A stretch of DNA of 64,000 bases from Hyphomicrobiaceae bacterium (GTDB lineage Bacteria > Pseudomonadota > Alphaproteobacteria > Rhizobiales > Hyphomicrobiaceae), in the NCBI GenBank assembly GCA_030655135.1, contig JAURWC010000009.1, forward strand, positions 62,001 through 126,000, given 5' to 3'. Under the pieces are notes generated by a model. It was not told the DNA's origin and ran no database searches. It saw only the letters and a program-made list of their open reading frames with translations. The stretch's first letter is position 1. Each line of letters starts with the position of its first letter. A program made the position numbers and the translations under genes. Of this stretch, positions 56,035 through 64,000 are shown piece by piece.

Positions 56035-56937
56035 CTAGGCGAGGCCGCCGCCGGGATAGAACGTCGCGATGGGCAGCGCATAATCCGGCAGCGCCACACT
56101 GGCCGGCCCTTCTTCGCCGGACTTGAGGAATTCCGGCAGAAAGTGCGTGTGCGCGCCGGCAGGCGACGCGCTGCCCGGCAACGGGATGGGCGAATAGACC
56201 TCGACCCGTGCCAGCTTGGATTCTACGACGCGATGCGGATTGGCGGCAAAGATCGCCATGCCGGCCTCGTACATCACGTCGGCCCAAGGCCGGCCTGCAA
56301 TTGCCGTCAGCGTTTCGATCAGCGCCGTGTCACCGGTGCGGATGCAGAACCTGCTCGCCTTGCGGCCAATGCCCATGTCGAAGAGCTGATGGCCGCGATG
56401 TTCGGGATCGATCGCAACGGTGTCCGCGCCAAGCGGCGTAAACGATGCCGCAGCATGCATGGCACCGCGAGCCTTCGGTAGCCCAAGCACGATCGGCCCG
56501 CCGGGCCCAAACTCGAACGCCCGCAGCTTGTCCTGAACCTCGAGCCGATAACACGCATCTGAGGCGCGCCCCACGATACTCAAGCCGTCGCGCTCGACGG
56601 TGATCTGCCGCGCAGCCGTGCAGGGGAATTCGGCGACGGCGCCGGGTGCGCCGGTCACCCACGTGCCGCGGCGCTGCGCGATCGTCTCTGCCGACCAGTC
56701 GGCCAATTCGGCGGCCATCCAAGGCATCAGGCGCATGCGGATGGCCAGCGCCTTGTGCCGTCCCGGCAGAAGATCCCAGACGGCATCGCGCTGCGTTTCG
56801 CTCATGCCCGACCAGCGGCCGATCTCATCGCCCGTCCGCGCGCAGCCGATGCAGTAGCCGCTGACATCGTCCAGCTTGCAGATGCCGACACACGGCGAAT
56901 GCCGGGTGCGAGGCGCGATTACGGTGACGTCAACCAT
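56035..56937 (-). CDS. DUF1289 protein with long uncharacterised C-terminal domain
   Basis: A 300-residue protein. Residues about 10-50 hold the DUF1289 Cys motif (SPCVGICKLDDVSGYCIGCARTGDEI), a small metal-binding module. Residues 90-300 are a separate domain with the conserved-looking HPRVVESKLARVEVYSPIPL and GAHTHFLPEFL and ALPDYALPIATFYPG stretches. Most DUF1289 proteins are under 100 residues, so this is an extended form. Possible iron- or zinc-binding; function unknown. Divergent from trhO. Confidence 0.8.
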   Translation of the reverse strand: MVDVTVIAPRTRHSPCVGICKLDDVSGYCIGCARTGDEIGRWSGMSETQRDAVWDLLPGRHKALAIRMRLMPWMAAELADWSAETIAQRRGTWVTGAPGAVAEFPCTAARQITVERDGLSIVGRASDACYRLEVQDKLRAFEFGPGGPIVLGLPKARGAMHAAASFTPLGADTVAIDPEHRGHQLFDMGIGRKASRFCIRTGDTALIETLTAIAGRPWADVMYEAGMAIFAANPHRVVESKLARVEVYSPIPLPGSASPAGAHTHFLPEFLKSGEEGPASVALPDYALPIATFYPGGGLA

Positions 56938-57054
56938 AGCAATTCCATGCGATTTCGCTGCCGACCCGCTTAGCACAGCCGCGGAAAGCTGGCGACCCGT
57001 TGGCAGCCCCTGCGACCTCTTGCATTCTCAGCCATGATGCGCGAGGGAGGCGTC

Positions 57055-57876
57055 ATGACCGTCTTTGTTTGCGCCTTCTACAAATTCGTCGAGATAGCCG
57101 ACTGTGCCAGCCTGCAGGCCAGCCTGCTGGCGCGCTGCGAGCAGGGTGGCGTCAAAGGCACAATTCTGTTGGCGCGCGAGGGTATCAACGCCACGATCTC
57201 TGCGCCGGACGAGGCCATGACGGTGTTCCTGTCCGATCTCCGCTCCGACGAACGCTTTACCGGCTTGACCGTCAAACAAGCCACCGCACCCAATCACCCC
57301 TTCCAGCGCCTGAAGGTCAAGGTGAAGCGCGAAATCATCGCGTTCGATCCGAGCGCGGACGGCCCGTTGACCGAGGTCGGCACATACGTGAAGCCACGCG
57401 ACTGGAACGCGCTGATCGCGGATCCCGATGTCATCGTCATCGACACGCGTAACGCATACGAAGTCGCCATCGGAACGTTCGAACGTGCGTTAGATCCCAA
57501 GACCGCCGCCTTCAGCGATTTCCCAGCCTATGCCAAAGCCAACCTCGATCCGCAGCGTGACAAGAAGATCGCCATGTTCTGCACCGGTGGAATTCGCTGC
57601 GAGAAGGCATCAGCGCATCTGATCCAGATGGGCTTCGGCGAGGTCTACCACCTGGACGGCGGCATCCTGAATTATCTCGAAGTGATCCCGCCTAAGCAAA
57701 GCCTGTGGCACGGTGAGTGCTTCGTTTTCGACGAACGTGTTTCGGTCACACACGGCAACACACCCGGTACCCACGTCCTGTGCTCTGATTGCGGCTTCCC
57801 GATTTCTGCGAATGGTGCCGAAGCTCGCTGTGAGAATTGCGATGCTCTACAAAAGCACGCGAGTCATGAGCGGTAG
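57055..57876 (+). CDS. trhO: tRNA uridine(34) hydroxylase TrhO (YceA rhodanese family)
   Basis: A 273-residue TrhO, which hydroxylates U34 of certain tRNAs on the way to the cmo5U-type modification. The N-terminal part (YKFVEIADCASLQASLLARCEQGGVKGTILLAREGINATIS) and the rhodanese domain with catalytic Cys in MFCTGGIRCEKAS are typical, and a Cys-rich end (CSDCGFPIS, CENC) may bind zinc. GGAGG is four bases before ATG 57055. The 3' end overlaps the next gene's 3' end by 13 bases in convergent orientation. Confidence 0.94.
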   Translation: MTVFVCAFYKFVEIADCASLQASLLARCEQGGVKGTILLAREGINATISAPDEAMTVFLSDLRSDERFTGLTVKQATAPNHPFQRLKVKVKREIIAFDPSADGPLTEVGTYVKPRDWNALIADPDVIVIDTRNAYEVAIGTFERALDPKTAAFSDFPAYAKANLDPQRDKKIAMFCTGGIRCEKASAHLIQMGFGEVYHLDGGILNYLEVIPPKQSLWHGECFVFDERVSVTHGNTPGTHVLCSDCGFPISANGAEARCENCDALQKHASHER

Positions 57877-58382
57877 TGCCGCCACATGCGCTGGATCGTG
57901 CGGTGAATTTCATCCGGCTCCTGGTCGAACACTTCCAGGTTGATACGGATCACGTTCTCATGCGTCATTTTCCAGGGAACGCGCATCAGCAGACGCGGCC
58001 ATGGCATCTTGCGCCAGTCTGCCACGAGCGCCCGCTGCAGCGGCTGCTTCAGCCCGATCTGGAGCTCATGAAATGTCATGACGCGCACGGCGATCGGAAC
58101 CAGTTCCACCTTGTCGATGGCCCGCCACTGAATCACGCCAAAGCCGTCGATGAAGACGCCGTACTGGTTGGCGCCGACACGCGGCCGCCCGGTCTCGATC
58201 AGCGGATAATTGTAATAGGCGACAGCTGCTGTTGCGGCAAAGCCCAGGAACAGCAGAAATCCGCCGTAGTAGACGAACGCGATCAGCAGCCCGATCGCCG
58301 CCACCGCCATCACGTAAACCGGAAACTGTGTTTCGTCTCTGCCGTACGCGACGCGATAGCCGCTGATTTCGGATTCGTTCAC
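57864..58382 (-). CDS. Membrane protein of unknown function
   Basis: A 172-residue protein with two hydrophobic segments (VYVMAVAAIGLLIAFVYYGGFLLFLGFAATAAVAYY) near residues 20-58, then a soluble region with beta-prone segments (NQYGVFIDGFGVIQWRAIDKVEL) of a kind seen in PH-like membrane proteins. A GTG start at 58382 is used; no ribosome site is strong. It is convergent with trhO and overlaps its 3' end. Confidence 0.7.
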   Translation of the reverse strand: MNESEISGYRVAYGRDETQFPVYVMAVAAIGLLIAFVYYGGFLLFLGFAATAAVAYYNYPLIETGRPRVGANQYGVFIDGFGVIQWRAIDKVELVPIAVRVMTFHELQIGLKQPLQRALVADWRKMPWPRLLMRVPWKMTHENVIRINLEVFDQEPDEIHRTIQRMWRHYRS

Positions 58383-58555
58383 ATCGTTGCCCGCACAGCT
58401 TTGCGGCCGGCACAGCGTTTACCCCGCTGCCAGCCGAGCTTCACCGGGCAACATACTGGCGCGCAGGCATCACCAAAAGCAACACCACGCTGTGCCAGAT
58501 GCGAAGGCGGAAAGCCTAAATTTTCAGCATTTCAGGAGACGAGCGACCGCGCGCG

Positions 58556-58837
58556 TTACTTGCGTTCCTGCTCGCGCTGCCAGTAGAGGAACATCGTCGT
58601 CACGAAGGCTGTCAGCGCCATCGTCGCGAGGATATCCGAGCGCTTGATGAACGCCAGCCAGATGTCGAGGCCCGACAACGACCCACCCTTGGCGACGAGG
58701 AAGGCATTGCCAACGACGATCGCGAGCGCGACGGCAGCCGTCAACACGACCGCAGCAATCACCTGCAGCGTGCGTTTGAATGGGCGGGGCACCGAAAGCG
58801 TCTTACCGGGCACGACCAGTATTGTCTTATCGACCAT
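58556..58837 (-). CDS. Small membrane protein of unknown function
   Basis: A 93-residue protein with two hydrophobic segments (VIAAVVLTAAVALAIVVGNAFL and ILATMALTAFVTTMFLYW) and short basic ends. ATG 58837 has GAGG six bases upstream; ATG 58849 is possible. I know no family. Divergent from the molybdenum hydroxylase genes. The 172 bases before it hold nothing recognisable. Confidence 0.6.
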   Translation of the reverse strand: MVDKTILVVPGKTLSVPRPFKRTLQVIAAVVLTAAVALAIVVGNAFLVAKGGSLSGLDIWLAFIKRSDILATMALTAFVTTMFLYWQREQERK

Positions 58838-59009
58838 CACGAACCTCATCCTATTGGCTTGGATCTATCATACCTGATTCGGATAGCTCGCGCGGCGGAC
58901 CGGGGGCTTGAATTGTTACGCTGCGCGAACCAATTGCAAAACTGCGCGTTATCGCGTGCACCTGCGGCTCGTCGGGACCCGCAGGCCTGCCCTGCGGGAA
59001 GGGTGCATC

Positions 59010-59471
59010 ATGACAGTCAAGATTACGGTCAACGGCCGCGCGGAAGCCGTGGAAGCGGAGCTGGATACGCCTCTGCTGTGGGTCATTCGCGACGAACTCG
59101 GTCTGACGGGGACGAAATTTGGTTGTGGCGTCGCGCAATGCGGCGCCTGCACGGTCTTCGTCAACGGCCAGCCCCGCCGCTCCTGCGTGACCCCAATCGG
59201 GACCATCCCCGACGCGGATATCACCACCATCGAAGGCGTATCCGATAAAGTTGCCAAGGCCGTCCAGGCTGCCTGGACCGAAATCGACGTGCCGCAGTGC
59301 GGCTACTGCCAGTCTGGCCAGATCATGTCGGCCATCGCGCTCCTCTCCGAAATTGACAAGCCGTCCGATCGCGACATCGACCTCGCCATGAACGGCAACG
59401 TCTGCCGCTGTTGCACGTATCATCGCATCCGGGCCGCCATCCACGACGCCTCAAAGCGGATGGAGGGCTGA
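59010..59471 (+). CDS. iorA: (2Fe-2S) subunit of a molybdenum hydroxylase (isoquinoline 1-oxidoreductase alpha type)
   Basis: A 153-residue protein with the two 2Fe-2S clusters of the xanthine-oxidase family: plant-type GCGVAQCGACTVF with the later Cys, and the second set CGYCQSGQ and VCRCCTYHRI. The usual second motif is CRCGTY; here Gly is Cys, so CRCC. It passes electrons from the Mo site to the cytochrome. Stop and the next start are four bases apart, so iorA and iorB are an operon. Confidence 0.9.
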   Translation: MTVKITVNGRAEAVEAELDTPLLWVIRDELGLTGTKFGCGVAQCGACTVFVNGQPRRSCVTPIGTIPDADITTIEGVSDKVAKAVQAAWTEIDVPQCGYCQSGQIMSAIALLSEIDKPSDRDIDLAMNGNVCRCCTYHRIRAAIHDASKRMEG

Positions 59472-59474
59472 GCC

Positions 59475-61637
59475 ATGACAATCGCATTCGCACCCTCCCG
59501 CCGCGCATTCGTTCAAGCCTCGGGCGCAACCGCGCTCGTTCTTGGCGTGCACATTCCCCTCGGCAACCGCGGCAAGGCAGTCGCTGCTGAAGCTGCGTTC
59601 ACGCCGAATGCCTTCGTGCAGATCGGCGCCGACAACACGATTACCGTCGTCTGCAAGCACATCGAATTTGGCCAGGGGCCCTACACTGGTGTGGCAACGA
59701 TCCTTGCCGACGAGCTCGATGCTGACTGGAACCAGATCCGTGTCGTCTCCGCGCCAGCCGACGTCGAAAAATATGCCAACAGCGCCTTCGGCGTTCAGGG
59801 CACCGGCGGCTCGACCGCGATGGCAAACTCGTGGGATCAGCTCCGCACAGCCGGCGCCGAAGCGCGTGCGCGTCTCATCGCTGCGGCTGCCGCGGCGTGG
59901 AATGTCGGGGCGGGCGAGATCACGATCGACAATGGCGTTCTGAAGCATTCAGACGGCAAATCCGGCACGTTCGGCGAATTCGTCGACGGCGCGACACGCG
60001 TCACGTTGACGGCTCCGGCCACACCTAAAACGAAAGATGCCTACCGCTACATCGGCAAGCACGTGCCGAAGGTCGACACCGTTTCCAAAACCAATGGCAC
60101 CGCCCAATACACCATCGACGTCAAACTGCCCGATATGCTGACGTGCGTGATTGCGCGTCCGCCACGGTTCGCCGGTAAGGCGAAGTCGTTCGACGCGTCC
60201 GGCGCCCTGACTATCAAAGGCGTCAAGGAAGTTTTCACAGTCCCACAAGGCGTCGCTGTGCTGGCCACCGGTTACTGGCCTGCGCGCAAGGGCATGGAGG
60301 CTCTCAAGGTCGAGTGGGACGAGAGCGGCACGGAAGGCCGCGGCACCGAAGGCCTGATGCAGGAGTTCAAGAAGCTCGCCGACGACAAGGGCGTCGTAGC
60401 CCGCAACGATGGCGATATCGACGGCGCGTTGAGTGGCGCCGCAACGATCATTGAGGCCACCTACACCTTCCCCTATCTCGCCCACGCGCCGATGGAGCCG
60501 AATGACTGCGTCATTCGCCGCACGGCCGACGGTGGCGTCGAGATGCTGTTCGGCTCCCAGATGCCGACCGTTGATCAGGCCTCGGCAGCCAAGGTGCTCG
60601 GTCTCGATCCGAAGAAGGTTTCGATCACCACGCTGCTGGCCGGCGGCAGCTTCGGCCGCCGGGCTACCCCGTCAGGCGACATGGCTATAGAAGCCGCGGA
60701 TGTTTTGAAAGCCGCCAAGCATCAGGGCCCGATCAAGGTGATCTGGACCCGCGAAGACGACATCAAGGGTGGCCGATACCGGCCAGTCTTCGTCCACAAG
60801 CTCAAGGGCGGTGTCGACAAGGATGGCAAGATCGTCGCCTGGCAGCAGGTGATCGTCGGCCAGTCCTTCATGAAAGGCTCGCCCTTCGAATCCGCTATGC
60901 TGAAAGACGGCGTCGATGTCACCATGGTCGAGGGTGCGGCGACACTGCCTTACCAGATCCCAAATCTTGAGGTCTCCGCGCATATCGTTGAAGTCGGCGT
61001 GCCGACGTTGTGGTGGCGGTCCGTCGGATCCACCCACACAGCCTATTCGACTGAGACCTTCCTCGACGAGCTGGCAGCTCTCAGCGGCACCGACCCGCTC
61101 GAGATCCGCCGCCAATTGCTGGCAAAACATCCTCGTCATCTCGGTGTTCTCAATCTTGCAGCCGAAAAAGCCGGCTGGGGTTCGTCCCTGCCGGACGGCA
61201 AGGCGCGCGGCATCGCCGTGCACGAGAGCTTCAAGAGCTTCGTCGCCCAGGTCGTCGAAGTGTCACTTGGCGAGGACGGCCTGCCGAAGGTCGAGCGCGT
61301 CGTCTGCGCCGTGGACTGTGGCATCGCCATCAATCCCGAGATCATCAAGGCACAGATGGAAGGCGGGATCGGCTACGGCCTTTCCGGCTCGCTGTACGGC
61401 GCTGTAGACCTCGACAACGGCGTCGTGCGCCAGTCGAACTTCCATGACTATCGCGTGCTGCGCATCAACGAGATGCCAACGGTGGAGGTCTACATCGTTC
61501 CGTCCGAGGAAAAGCCGACCGGCGTCGGCGAACCTGGCGTCCCGCCGATCGCACCTGCCGTGGCGAATGCCTGGGCCAAGCTCACCGGCCAGCGCATTCA
61601 CGATTTGCCCTTCTCGCGCTTTGTCCCGAACGCGTGA
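59475..61637 (+). CDS. iorB: Molybdopterin-binding subunit of a molybdenum hydroxylase (IorB type)
   Basis: A 720-residue large subunit. The N-terminus [17 protein letters not shown] has a twin-arginine motif, so the folded complex is probably exported by Tat to the periplasm. Binding motifs [13 protein letters not shown] and [13 protein letters not shown] lie near the pterin site, and the terminal [16 protein letters not shown] holds the Glu that acts as base in the family. Substrate is unknown; aromatic N-heterocycle or aldehyde oxidation is likely. A dihaem cytochrome follows at 12 bases. Confidence 0.9.
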   Translation: MTIAFAPSRRAFVQASGATALVLGVHIPLGNRGKAVAAEAAFTPNAFVQIGADNTITVVCKHIEFGQGPYTGVATILADELDADWNQIRVVSAPADVEKYANSAFGVQGTGGSTAMANSWDQLRTAGAEARARLIAAAAAAWNVGAGEITIDNGVLKHSDGKSGTFGEFVDGATRVTLTAPATPKTKDAYRYIGKHVPKVDTVSKTNGTAQYTIDVKLPDMLTCVIARPPRFAGKAKSFDASGALTIKGVKEVFTVPQGVAVLATGYWPARKGMEALKVEWDESGTEGRGTEGLMQEFKKLADDKGVVARNDGDIDGALSGAATIIEATYTFPYLAHAPMEPNDCVIRRTADGGVEMLFGSQMPTVDQASAAKVLGLDPKKVSITTLLAGGSFGRRATPSGDMAIEAADVLKAAKHQGPIKVIWTREDDIKGGRYRPVFVHKLKGGVDKDGKIVAWQQVIVGQSFMKGSPFESAMLKDGVDVTMVEGAATLPYQIPNLEVSAHIVEVGVPTLWWRSVGSTHTAYSTETFLDELAALSGTDPLEIRRQLLAKHPRHLGVLNLAAEKAGWGSSLPDGKARGIAVHESFKSFVAQVVEVSLGEDGLPKVERVVCAVDCGIAINPEIIKAQMEGGIGYGLSGSLYGAVDLDNGVVRQSNFHDYRVLRINEMPTVEVYIVPSEEKPTGVGEPGVPPIAPAVANAWAKLTGQRIHDLPFSRFVPNA

Positions 61638-61648
61638 GGAAACAGCAG

Positions 61649-62266
61649 ATGAATTTCAAGTCCATCGCCATTCTCGCGGCTCTGCCGGCATTGATCGCCG
61701 GCAGCGTCTATGCCCAATCCAGCATCAAGCCGGCGGCAACCGAAACCTTGCGGCCGCTAAGCGACTTCGCCGAAATCAAAGACGAAAAGGATCGGTCGGT
61801 CGCCCTTTTTCAGGAAGCCGGCAAGGTCATCACGCACGCGCGCTGCGTGAACTGCCACCCGGCCTCCGACCGCCCGCTGCAGGGCGAAGACAAACATCCT
61901 CATCAGCCCCTCGTGGTCCGCGGCAGCGACGGCTTCGGCGCTACAGGTATGCGCTGCACCACGTGTCATGGCCCCACCAACGTCGATCACGCCCATTTGC
62001 CTGGCCATCCGCTATGGCACCTGGCGCCGATCGAAATGGCCTGGGAAGGCAAGAAACTCGGCGAGATCTGCGAGCAGATCAAGGACGGCAAGCGGAATGG
62101 CGGCAAGTCCTTGGATCAGATCGTCGAGCATATGGCCGAAGACAGTCTTGTCGGCTGGGGCTGGCAGCCCGACGCCGGCCGCAGCCCGGCCCCCGGCACC
62201 CAGAAGGAGTTTGGCGCGCTCATCAAGGCTTGGGCGGAGACGGGTGCCGTGTGCCCCGCTTCCTGA
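61649..62266 (+). CDS. Dihaem cytochrome c, electron acceptor of the molybdenum hydroxylase
   Basis: A 205-residue protein with a signal peptide (to VYAQS) and two CxxCH haem sites, CVNCH (near residue 72) and CTTCH (near residue 115). Relatives in such operons take electrons from the 2Fe-2S subunit to the respiratory chain. GAGGAAA lies about eight bases before ATG 61649. The last Cys (CPAS) is not a haem site. Direct contact with IorAB is inferred from position. Confidence 0.88.
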   Translation: MNFKSIAILAALPALIAGSVYAQSSIKPAATETLRPLSDFAEIKDEKDRSVALFQEAGKVITHARCVNCHPASDRPLQGEDKHPHQPLVVRGSDGFGATGMRCTTCHGPTNVDHAHLPGHPLWHLAPIEMAWEGKKLGEICEQIKDGKRNGGKSLDQIVEHMAEDSLVGWGWQPDAGRSPAPGTQKEFGALIKAWAETGAVCPAS

Positions 62267-62297
62267 CGCTCGGGCATTGATCTAGGCTGTGCCTAGT

Positions 62298-62915
62298 ATG
62301 GGCCATGAACCTCCAATCTGCGCTGTATTGCTGGCGGCAGGCGCGTCGACGCGATTTGGCGCCGAGAACAAATTGCTCGCCAACGTCGGAGGCAGCCCTC
62401 TGGTTGCGCGCGCAGCTTTGCGCCTCATGACGCCCGAGATCGCGCAGGCCATCGCCGTCATCGCTCCCGGAGCCGAAGGCGAAGGCGTAGCAGCCGCGAT
62501 CAGACACCTGAAGCTAATGACGGTCATCAATCCCGACGCGGGACGCGGCATGGGCACATCGATCGCCTGCGGCGCCGCGGCCGTGCGCGATCCAACGGCG
62601 GGCATCATGATAGTGCCGGCCGATATGCCCTCGCTCGACGCGGAACTGCTGTCCAGGTTGATCGCCGCATTCCGCGCCGCGGGTGGCGAGAAGATCGCTT
62701 ACCCGGTCACGAGTGCGGGACAACAGCGCAACCCCGTCATCTGGCCAGCGCGCCTGCGCGTAGAACTAACGAGCCTGGATGGACCAACCGGCGGCAAACC
62801 CCTATTGGCCGCACACCGCGACTGCGTTGTGACGATAACAGCCGAAAACGATCGGCCGTTTGACGACATCGATACTCAGGAAGATCTATCGCGCGTCCTC
62901 AAAGCCGGCACCTGA
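62298..62915 (+). CDS. mocA: MocA-like molybdenum cofactor cytidylyltransferase
   Basis: A 205-residue nucleotidyltransferase of the MobA/MocA fold: LLAAGASTRFGAENKLL (residues 13-29), then VPADMPSLDAELL with the metal-binding Asp, and the C-terminal DIDTQEDLSR common in the family. MocA makes the CMP form of molybdopterin that xanthine-oxidase-type enzymes need, matching the operon before it. ATG 62298 is preceded by a small CTAGGC hairpin. Confidence 0.85.
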   Translation: MGHEPPICAVLLAAGASTRFGAENKLLANVGGSPLVARAALRLMTPEIAQAIAVIAPGAEGEGVAAAIRHLKLMTVINPDAGRGMGTSIACGAAAVRDPTAGIMIVPADMPSLDAELLSRLIAAFRAAGGEKIAYPVTSAGQQRNPVIWPARLRVELTSLDGPTGGKPLLAAHRDCVVTITAENDRPFDDIDTQEDLSRVLKAGT

Positions 62916-62933
62916 CGGGTCCGACAGACAGGG

Positions 62934-63098
62934 TCAGTAGGTACGCATCATGCCGTAAGCCCAGGCCACGACCAAGGCGCCCAGACCACCGACGACCGTC
63001 AGCAACGTGGGTGCACCGACCATCAGAGAATGGATGAAGTAGGCTACGCCCAAAAACCCCAGCGCTACAACGAACAACGCTTCAATCGCAGCCGCCAT
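62934..63098 (-). CDS. Small membrane protein of unknown function
   Basis: A 54-residue protein with two hydrophobic segments (ALFVVALGFLGVAYFIHSLM and TLLTVVGGLGALVVAWAYG) and GGAGG five bases before ATG 63098, which makes a genuine gene likely. I know no family. Convergent with mocA. Confidence 0.6.
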   Translation of the reverse strand: MAAAIEALFVVALGFLGVAYFIHSLMVGAPTLLTVVGGLGALVVAWAYGMMRTY

Positions 63099-63255
63099 GG
63101 CCACCTCCCGCAGCAAGTTTCTTCTGTCCTGAAACTTGGCAACGAGTTGGACGTTTGGTCAACGCTTTTTTATCACATTGTTCAAAATCAGACATCGCAA
63201 CGGGAACAGCGCCGTATGGCGCTGTCCCGTCAAGAAAATTAGCGTCAGAAAGCAG

Positions 63256-63756
63256 TTATTTCTTCTTCACAGTAATCTTGAAGGAGATCTCAGCCCTCTT
63301 GTTCTCTTTGCCGGCGCGCGTAATCGTGCTGCCGCAGCGCTGCGTTGAAGAGAAGCCTTCAATCTTGCAAGACTTGGTATCCACCGTGAACTCCAGGTCA
63401 CGCTTATTGTCGAGGCGGTTGATGTCGACAGGGTCATCCTCGCTAAGGTCTTTATCGATCAACTCGAGCTTCAGTTTGTGCTCGCCACCCGAGACAGACT
63501 TCTTGATCTTCCAGTCCGGCTTGAACGACTTGTCCTTCACAACTGGAGTCGACTGCGCGTCGCCGTCGATCGTCACCCGCGCGAAATAATCGCCGCCGGA
63601 TAGCTCATCCACCTTGTCGAGACCATTCACGCTTGTCACCGATACGGTGATCTCGTCTGCCAGCGCGACGCTGGACAGGGTTGCGGCAGGCAGCAGCACG
63701 CCCGTCGCGAGCACGGCAATGGCGCGAGGAAAATGTCTCATACGCGGTGTAAACAT
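63256..63756 (-). CDS. Secreted C2-like beta-sandwich protein
   Basis: A 166-residue protein with a signal peptide (cleavage near ALADE), then a region (SVTSVNGLDKVDELSGGDYFARVTIDG, SFKPDWKIKKSV, LELIDKDLSEDDPVDIN) like a C2 Ca2+-binding domain with Asp-rich loops, and two Cys in the C-terminal part (KSCKIEGF, QRCGS) that may form a disulfide. GGAGAG is about six bases before ATG 63756. Calcium or lipid binding is inferred from pattern only. The remaining 244 bases to the window end show no supported gene. Confidence 0.7.
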   Translation of the reverse strand: MFTPRMRHFPRAIAVLATGVLLPAATLSSVALADEITVSVTSVNGLDKVDELSGGDYFARVTIDGDAQSTPVVKDKSFKPDWKIKKSVSGGEHKLKLELIDKDLSEDDPVDINRLDNKRDLEFTVDTKSCKIEGFSSTQRCGSTITRAGKENKRAEISFKITVKKK

Positions 63757-64000
63757 GGCGTCTCTCCGATCAAAATTTTGTTCAGCAGCGGGACATTGCG
63801 GCGCGACCCTAGCAGCAAATCCGCGCGTGCAATCCGCGCCTCCCAAAATTTGCAGGAGCGTGGCCGACGGGGGACATCTGCTGCCGGCAGCAGCCCCACT
63901 CCCGGCTACGCCCGCCCAACTGGGTGATCGCCATTCATGGAGTAGGATTGGATCGTCGAAATGAGGTTGCTCATTTGGTAAGGCTTGTCGACCCAGCCGA

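Noticed and set aside
62282-62296. CTAGGC/GCCTAG hairpin before mocA as a regulatory switch
   Set aside because: Only six base pairs with a three-base loop and no other support; likely chance.

Overview
This window looks like core chromosome of an alphaproteobacterium of the order Hyphomicrobiales (Rhizobiales), perhaps Hyphomicrobium-like. The genus cannot be fixed from sequence alone. The grounds are the high G+C, the chvI-chvG-hprK-PTS(EIIA/HPr)-ahcY block, a DivL kinase with Tyr at the phosphoacceptor position, the tsaE-amgK fusion followed by murU-addB-addA-trxA, the trpF-trpB-trpA-accD-folC block, an AccD without its zinc-finger cysteines, and a class II type AroA.

Layout. 0.2-3.4 kb: three tandem YkuD-fold, YafK/DpaA-like peptidoglycan enzymes, preceded by a perfect CtrA box and three GANTC sites. 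3.4-4.0 kb: a solitary HEPN/Abi-like gene. 4.3-6.7 kb: YqhA-type membrane protein, saccharopine dehydrogenase-like enzyme and a secreted protein. 6.7-13.3 kb: secA, divergent from a parvulin isomerase, argJ and an SMP-30-like protein. 13.3-15.5 kb: a HAD hydrolase coupled to an A/T-richer DUF2971 gene, flanked by two copies of a REP-like palindrome whose third copy lies beside secA. 15.5-21.3 kb: a thioredoxin-fold protein with a His-rich tail, pyrE, a fasciclin protein, PsiF, pckA and a HugZ-like protein. 21.4-29.3 kb: ChvI/ChvG, the regulatory PTS (short HprK, EIIA, HPr), a TadG-like vWA protein, ahcY behind a palindromic operator candidate, and a hicAB toxin-antitoxin pair.

29.6-41.8 kb: a tightly packed, mostly overlapping run divL / tsaE-amgK / murU / addB / addA, then trxA with its own terminator. 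41.8-49.7 kb (minus strand): folC, accD, trpA, trpB, trpF, a TRIC-like channel, a LapA-domain protein and ihfB. 49.6-54.7 kb (minus): sppA, rpsA, cmk, aroA. 54.9-58.8 kb: a TIGR02300 protein, tRNA-Ala(GGC), an Mpo1-like protein, a DUF1289 protein, trhO and two small membrane proteins. 59.0-62.9 kb: a molybdenum hydroxylase of the isoquinoline oxidoreductase type (2Fe-2S subunit, Mo subunit, dihaem cytochrome c) with a MocA-like cofactor nucleotidyltransferase. The window ends with two small envelope proteins.

Most genes are housekeeping. Themes that may link them are cell-cycle control (CtrA box, GANTC sites, DivL), peptidoglycan turnover and recycling (YafK-like trio, AmgK-like domain, MurU-like protein) and envelope stress and nutrient signalling (ChvGI, HprK-PTS). 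I saw no prophage, insertion sequence, CRISPR array or integrated island. Accessory pieces are single genes or pairs (HEPN/Abi, DUF2971, HicAB) and REP-type repeats. Start codons were chosen by eye from Shine-Dalgarno spacing and protein architecture.
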